Shown here one piece after another: positions 6,147 through 9,144 of a stretch of DNA of 9,144 nucleotides (position 1 is the first letter of the stretch; the number at the start of each line of letters is the position of its first letter). The notes under the pieces were generated by a model. The model made no database searches. It worked only from the letters and a program-made list of their open reading frames with translations, and was not told the origin of the DNA. The DNA comes from an uncultured Bacilli bacterium. Its GTDB lineage: Bacteria; Bacillota_I; Bacilli_A; RF39; UBA660. The position numbers were made by a program, and so were the translations under genes. The stretch covers positions 1-9,144 of the forward strand of contig CAKOLH010000033.1 in assembly GCA_934096105.1 (NCBI GenBank), read 5' to 3'.

Positions 6147-8756
6147 CTATACTCCAAAGTCCCCTCTTAATTTTTTAGATATATATTTTCTTAGAAAATC
6201 AAATGGTATTATACTTGATGATAGTACAAGTATAAATATTAATTCTCTTATATATAAAGGCTTAGTTTGAAATAAAGTTATACCTGAGTAAATGATACTT
6301 ATTTGAACTATAATAATAAATATTATAATAAGTATAAATACTTTATTCTCTTTTAAGTGAGCCAGTATATTTAGCCTATGTGTTCTAGCATTAAAAGAAT
6401 TAAATACCGCGATAAAGATAAATAAAGAGAAGAAAGCAGTCATTAGATGATCACTAGATATTATATATTTTATAAATGATAATTTTAAGAATAGTAATGA
6501 TATTATTAAAGTATACAATGAAGCAACAATAATTTCATTAAACATATATCTATTAATTATATTTTCTTCTTTCTTTTTAGGAGATTCTTTCATATATTCT
6601 ATTCTAGGTACTTCATAAGAAAAGGCAAGGCCAGCAAGCGTATCCATAACCATATTTATCCATAACATTTGAAGTACAGTAATAGGACTTGGTACACCAA
6701 TAAATGGTCCGATTAAAGCAAGCATAATAGCACTTATGTTAACAGTTAACTGAAATATAATAAACTTTCTTATATTTTTAAATGTTGTTCTTCCATATAA
6801 TATAGCCTTAGATATTGATAATATGTTATCGTCTATTATTACAATATCTGAAGCTTCTTTTGACACCTCAGTACCACTACCCATAGCAAATGATACATCA
6901 GCTTTTTTTAAAGCAATTGAATCATTTACTCCATCACCAGTCATACCTGTAACTAAACCTAATTCTTTGGATAACATAACTAGTCTTTTTTTATCCTCAG
7001 GCAAGGCTCTTGATACTACTTTAAGATTTGGTATTATTTTTTTAAGTTCATTATCTGATAACTTCTCTAAATCACTTGAAGATAATACTATATCATTATT
7101 ACTAGTTATTATACCAACCTCTTTAGCAATAGAAGTAGCAGTTTCTCTAGAGTCCCCAGTTACCATAACAATATTTATACCAGCACTCTTTATTAAAGAT
7201 ACACCATCCTTAGCCTCAGGTCTTATATCATCCTTTAAAAATATTACACCAAGTAAAATATTTCTTCTAATACTATCAGTAGGATATATACTCTGTGATA
7301 CCGCTAAAGCAATAGCCCTTAGTCCACTATCAGCCTTACTATTTATATAACTAAGTATTTTATCTTTATCAAGAGTTCTTCTTTTACCATCCTTATCAAT
7401 ATAATAAGTACTATTTTTTATTATTGTATCAGGAGCCCCCTTAATTAATTTAATCTTCTCTCTATTTTTTTCTATAATAGTAACAGCAAACTTATTCTTA
7501 CTATTAAATAATATTCTGTCTTTTATTACCACACTATTATCTTTTTTTCTTTGAATAAATGATAATAGTGCTTTATCAGTTAGATTACCTCCAACTACTT
7601 TACCGGATGACTCCTCAAGCTCACTCTCATTATTATATAATAAACTATCTGATATCAAAGTTTTAAGTTTATCCGGTGTATAATACAAATCTTTATACTC
7701 ATTAAGATTACCATCTATAATACCAGATACTTCCATCTTGCCCTTAGTAAGAGTACCTGTCTTATCAGTAAATAAAATATTTAAAGAACCAGCAGTCTCT
7801 ATACCAACCATCTTTCTAACAAGAACATTATCTTTAAGCATTTTTTTAGAGTTAGTAGATAATACCAAAGTAATCATCATCGGTAATCCTTCCGGTACAG
7901 ACATTACAAGAACAGAAACCGCTAGTGTAAGTGCTTCAAGAATTAAAGAGAAGAATTTATTTAAAGTTATAGTCTCTCTTATAATAGTTAAGTTAAAATT
8001 GTTTATAATAAATATCTTAGAAAATAAATATGCTACCGCTATTAAGATAGCCGCTATATAACCTATTCTACTTATTACTTTAGCCAAATTAGTAAGTCTT
8101 AATTTTAATGGTGAAGCATCCTCTTCTTCAGTTAATACTTTAGCCATCTTACCATACAAAGTATCCATTCCTATTTTAGTAACAAGTACCAAAGCTTCTC
8201 CATCATAAATAGTCGTACCTCTATATACTCTATTTTTTTCAGTGGCTAAGTTTATATTATCTATATACTCTTTATATACTTCCTTTGTTTCGCCATTAAG
8301 AGAAGATTCATCTACAGATAATTTTCCTTTTATTAATATACCGTCTGCCGGAACTTTATTACCAGTAGCTAATATAAGTATGTCATTCTTTACTATTTCA
8401 TCAATAGTTATTTCTTTAGTTTTACCATCTCTTTTTACTAAAACATTTATTCTAGAGGACTCTTCTTGCATTCTTTGGAAAGCTTTGTTAGATCCATACT
8501 CACTAATTGCCGATATCAATGAAGCTACTAGTATAGCTAAAACTATTCCAATTGTTTCAAAATAATCAAAATCTTTAAATAGAAATATTGTCTTTATTGC
8601 TAGTGCAATAAGAAGTATTTTTATGATAGGATCTCCTAGTGTCTCTATAAATAAATTAAAAAAAGTATTTTTATTCTTTTCATTTATGCTATTACTACCA
8701 TATCTTTTTCTTGATTCTTTTACTTCATCTTCTTTAAGTCCATTAGTATTATACAT
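6147..8756 (-). CDS. P2B-type (PMCA-like) Ca2+-transporting P-type ATPase
   Basis: An 869-aa membrane pump that uses ATP to export cations, most likely Ca2+. Seen: an N-terminal cation-ATPase region, TM1-TM2 (about 42-85), the actuator domain with DESSLNGET at 149-157, TM3-TM4 (about 232-300) with VPEGLP at 287-292, and the phosphorylation motif DKTGTLT with Asp331. These are followed by KGAPD at 439-443 in the nucleotide-binding domain, MVTGDS at 531-536, and the TGDGVND hinge at 606-612. Six C-terminal segments, TM5-TM10, follow at about 664-853. Glu289 in TM4 plus Asn701 and Asp705 in TM6 (WINMVMDT) form the single Ca2+ site expected of PMCA/LMCA1-type pumps. TM5 has the PMCA-like FQLTVN and no SERCA site-I Glu, supporting P2B over P2A. 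No long C-terminal autoinhibitory tail is present. The ATG at 8756 follows AAGGAGG. Mn2+ transport cannot be excluded from sequence. Confidence 0.93.
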   Translation of the reverse strand: MYNTNGLKEDEVKESRKRYGSNSINEKNKNTFFNLFIETLGDPIIKILLIALAIKTIFLFKDFDYFETIGIVLAILVASLISAISEYGSNKAFQRMQEESSRINVLVKRDGKTKEITIDEIVKNDILILATGNKVPADGILIKGKLSVDESSLNGETKEVYKEYIDNINLATEKNRVYRGTTIYDGEALVLVTKIGMDTLYGKMAKVLTEEEDASPLKLRLTNLAKVISRIGYIAAILIAVAYLFSKIFIINNFNLTIIRETITLNKFFSLILEALTLAVSVLVMSVPEGLPMMITLVLSTNSKKMLKDNVLVRKMVGIETAGSLNILFTDKTGTLTKGKMEVSGIIDGNLNEYKDLYYTPDKLKTLISDSLLYNNESELEESSGKVVGGNLTDKALLSFIQRKKDNSVVIKDRILFNSKNKFAVTIIEKNREKIKLIKGAPDTIIKNSTYYIDKDGKRRTLDKDKILSYINSKADSGLRAIALAVSQSIYPTDSIRRNILLGVIFLKDDIRPEAKDGVSLIKSAGINIVMVTGDSRETATSIAKEVGIITSNNDIVLSSSDLEKLSDNELKKIIPNLKVVSRALPEDKKRLVMLSKELGLVTGMTGDGVNDSIALKKADVSFAMGSGTEVSKEASDIVIIDDNILSISKAILYGRTTFKNIRKFIIFQLTVNISAIMLALIGPFIGVPSPITVLQMLWINMVMDTLAGLAFSYEVPRIEYMKESPKKKEENIINRYMFNEIIVASLYTLIISLLFLKLSFIKYIISSDHLMTAFFSLFIFIAVFNSFNARTHRLNILAHLKENKVFILIIIFIIIVQISIIYSGITLFQTKPLYIRELIFILVLSSSIIPFDFLRKYISKKLRGDFGV

Positions 8757-8872
8757 AGCTCCTCCTTACTAAATAATACTAATTAGTAATAACCTATAGA
8801 AGATGTTTTCATAGACAAAAAAAGACTTTAATTTTTTATATCCTATAATATAAATATTTAGCAAAGAAAAAA
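8757..8872. other. Upstream region of the Ca2+ ATPase gene, with palindrome
   Basis: About 115 bases with no gene. Next to the start is AAGGAGG (8767-8761, minus). At 8777-8788 lies a perfect 12-bp palindrome, TACTAATTAGTA. A TTACTAA at 8766-8772 pairs with TTAGTAA at 8783-8789, so a third half-site is present. A second inverted repeat (arms 8835-8841 and 8848-8854) is pure A/T. No promoter here is as clear as the others in the window. Confidence 0.5.
8835..8864 (-). promoter_or_regulatory. Weak candidate promoter for the Ca2+ ATPase gene
   Basis: On the minus strand: TTGCTA (8864-8859), 18-base spacer, TATAAA (8840-8835). Both boxes are imperfect. If used, the transcript would have a leader of about 75 bases containing the TACTAATTAGTA palindrome. 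Confidence 0.25.
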
Positions 8873-8911
8873 GATAACCAATTATTATAAATGTTTATAA
8901 TAATAGTTATC
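8867..8911 (-). terminator. Intrinsic terminator of the right-edge gene
   Basis: A long hairpin: outer arms GATAAC/GTTATC (8911-8906 and 8878-8873), a small internal bulge, then an 11-base A/T inner repeat (8904-8894 and 8891-8881). On the minus strand it is followed by TTTTTT. It begins 5 bases after the stop codon at 8917. Confidence 0.8.
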
Positions 8912-8916
8912 CATTT

Positions 8917-9144
8917 TTATTTCTTATCATAGTCTTCAAGAAAACTTCTATATATTCCATCTTTTTTAGTACCAAGTATACAATTTAAATTAACGTTATT
9001 CATACTAGTAAATATATTACGATCAATACTAGGATTAATTTTCTTTAAGTCTTTTATTAATTCTTTGATTTCTTTTCTCTTACTCACACTATTACTATTA
9101 TTAGTTAAAGTAACATTCTCAGTAAATCTACAAGCACAATTTAT
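8917..9144 (-). CDS. Unrecognised protein, C-terminal end only (5' end outside window)
   Basis: An open minus-strand frame enters from the right edge and ends at TAA (8919-8917), giving 75 C-terminal residues. It starts with INCACRFTENVTL. A polar Asn/Ser stretch, a Lys-rich helix-like part (SKRKEIKELIKDLKKINPSID) and the ending LNCILGTKKDGIYRSFLEDYDKK follow. Codon and residue use match the neighbouring genes, and a strong terminator directly follows the stop, so I consider the frame real. I do not recognise a family, and the visible part holds no membrane segment. The cysteines near its start (CAC) and the single Cys further on could be metal-binding or chance. Confidence 0.7.
   Translation of the reverse strand: MNCACRFTENVTLTNNSNSVSKRKEIKELIKDLKKINPSIDRNIFTSMNNVNLNCILGTKKDGIYRSFLEDYDKK

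Noticed and set aside
6823..7350. 175-codon plus-strand open frame
   Set aside because: It is antisense to the conserved nucleotide-binding and hinge domains of the Ca2+ ATPase, and its Ser/Leu/Ile-rich product is typical of a reverse-strand shadow.
7738..8061. 107-codon plus-strand open frame
   Set aside because: It is antisense to the ATPase TM3-TM4 and phosphorylation region. No start signals of its own are seen.
8242..8565. 107-codon plus-strand open frame
   Set aside because: It is antisense to the ATPase actuator domain and N-terminal part. No independent evidence supports it.
8757..8916. Riboswitch or small RNA before the Ca2+ ATPase
   Set aside because: The region is almost pure A/T. 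Apart from the terminator of the preceding gene and short palindromes, no GC-containing multi-stem structure or known riboswitch core is visible.
1..9144. Mycoplasma-type genetic code (TGA as Trp)
   Set aside because: Tryptophans in the PBP and pilin are TGG, the YlbF-like gene ends at TGA just where rsmD begins, and no in-frame TGA occurs in the long conserved genes.

Overview
The window is strongly AT-rich and codes mostly on the minus strand. It looks like chromosomal DNA of a low-GC Gram-positive bacterium in or near the class Bacilli. Three observations support this. The gene pairings (YlbF-like with rsmD, DUF2624 with nfo) resemble Bacillus neighbourhoods. A class B penicillin-binding protein implies a peptidoglycan wall. 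Sigma-A type promoters (TTGACW, 17 bp, TATAAT) and AGGAGG-like ribosome binding sites recur. Tryptophan is encoded by TGG wherever I checked and TGA appears as a stop, so the genetic code is standard rather than the Mollicutes code. My inference is an uncultured, AT-rich Bacilli lineage near the Mollicutes root; the sequence alone does not fix the species.

Layout from left to right: (1) bases 1-1832, minus, a PBP2A/PBP2b-type transpeptidase whose C-terminus is cut off by the window edge. (2) 1903-2184, plus, a small DUF2624/YqfT-like protein divergent from the PBP gene. (3) 2198-3094, minus, endonuclease IV (nfo), convergent with the DUF2624 gene and sharing a bidirectional terminator with it. 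(4) 3164-3685, minus, a solitary type IV pilin-like gene with its own promoter and terminator. (5) 5027 down to 3743, minus, a tightly overlapping operon smpB, YlbF-like, rsmD behind a near-consensus promoter. (6) 5100-6089, minus, a compact M3-like zinc metallopeptidase behind a full-consensus promoter. (7) 6147-8756, minus, a P2B-type Ca2+ ATPase with a roughly 115-base upstream region carrying a palindrome. (8) 8917-9144, minus, the C-terminal end of an unrecognised gene followed by a strong terminator.

Functionally this is mostly housekeeping: wall elongation, base-excision repair, ribosome rescue, 16S rRNA modification and calcium export. The smpB-YlbF-rsmD operon groups three RNA or translation quality-control functions. 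The two least ordinary items are the solitary pilin, with base and amino-acid use unlike its neighbours, and the short HEYGH metallopeptidase. I see no mobile element, CRISPR array, tRNA, rRNA or obvious new multigene system.
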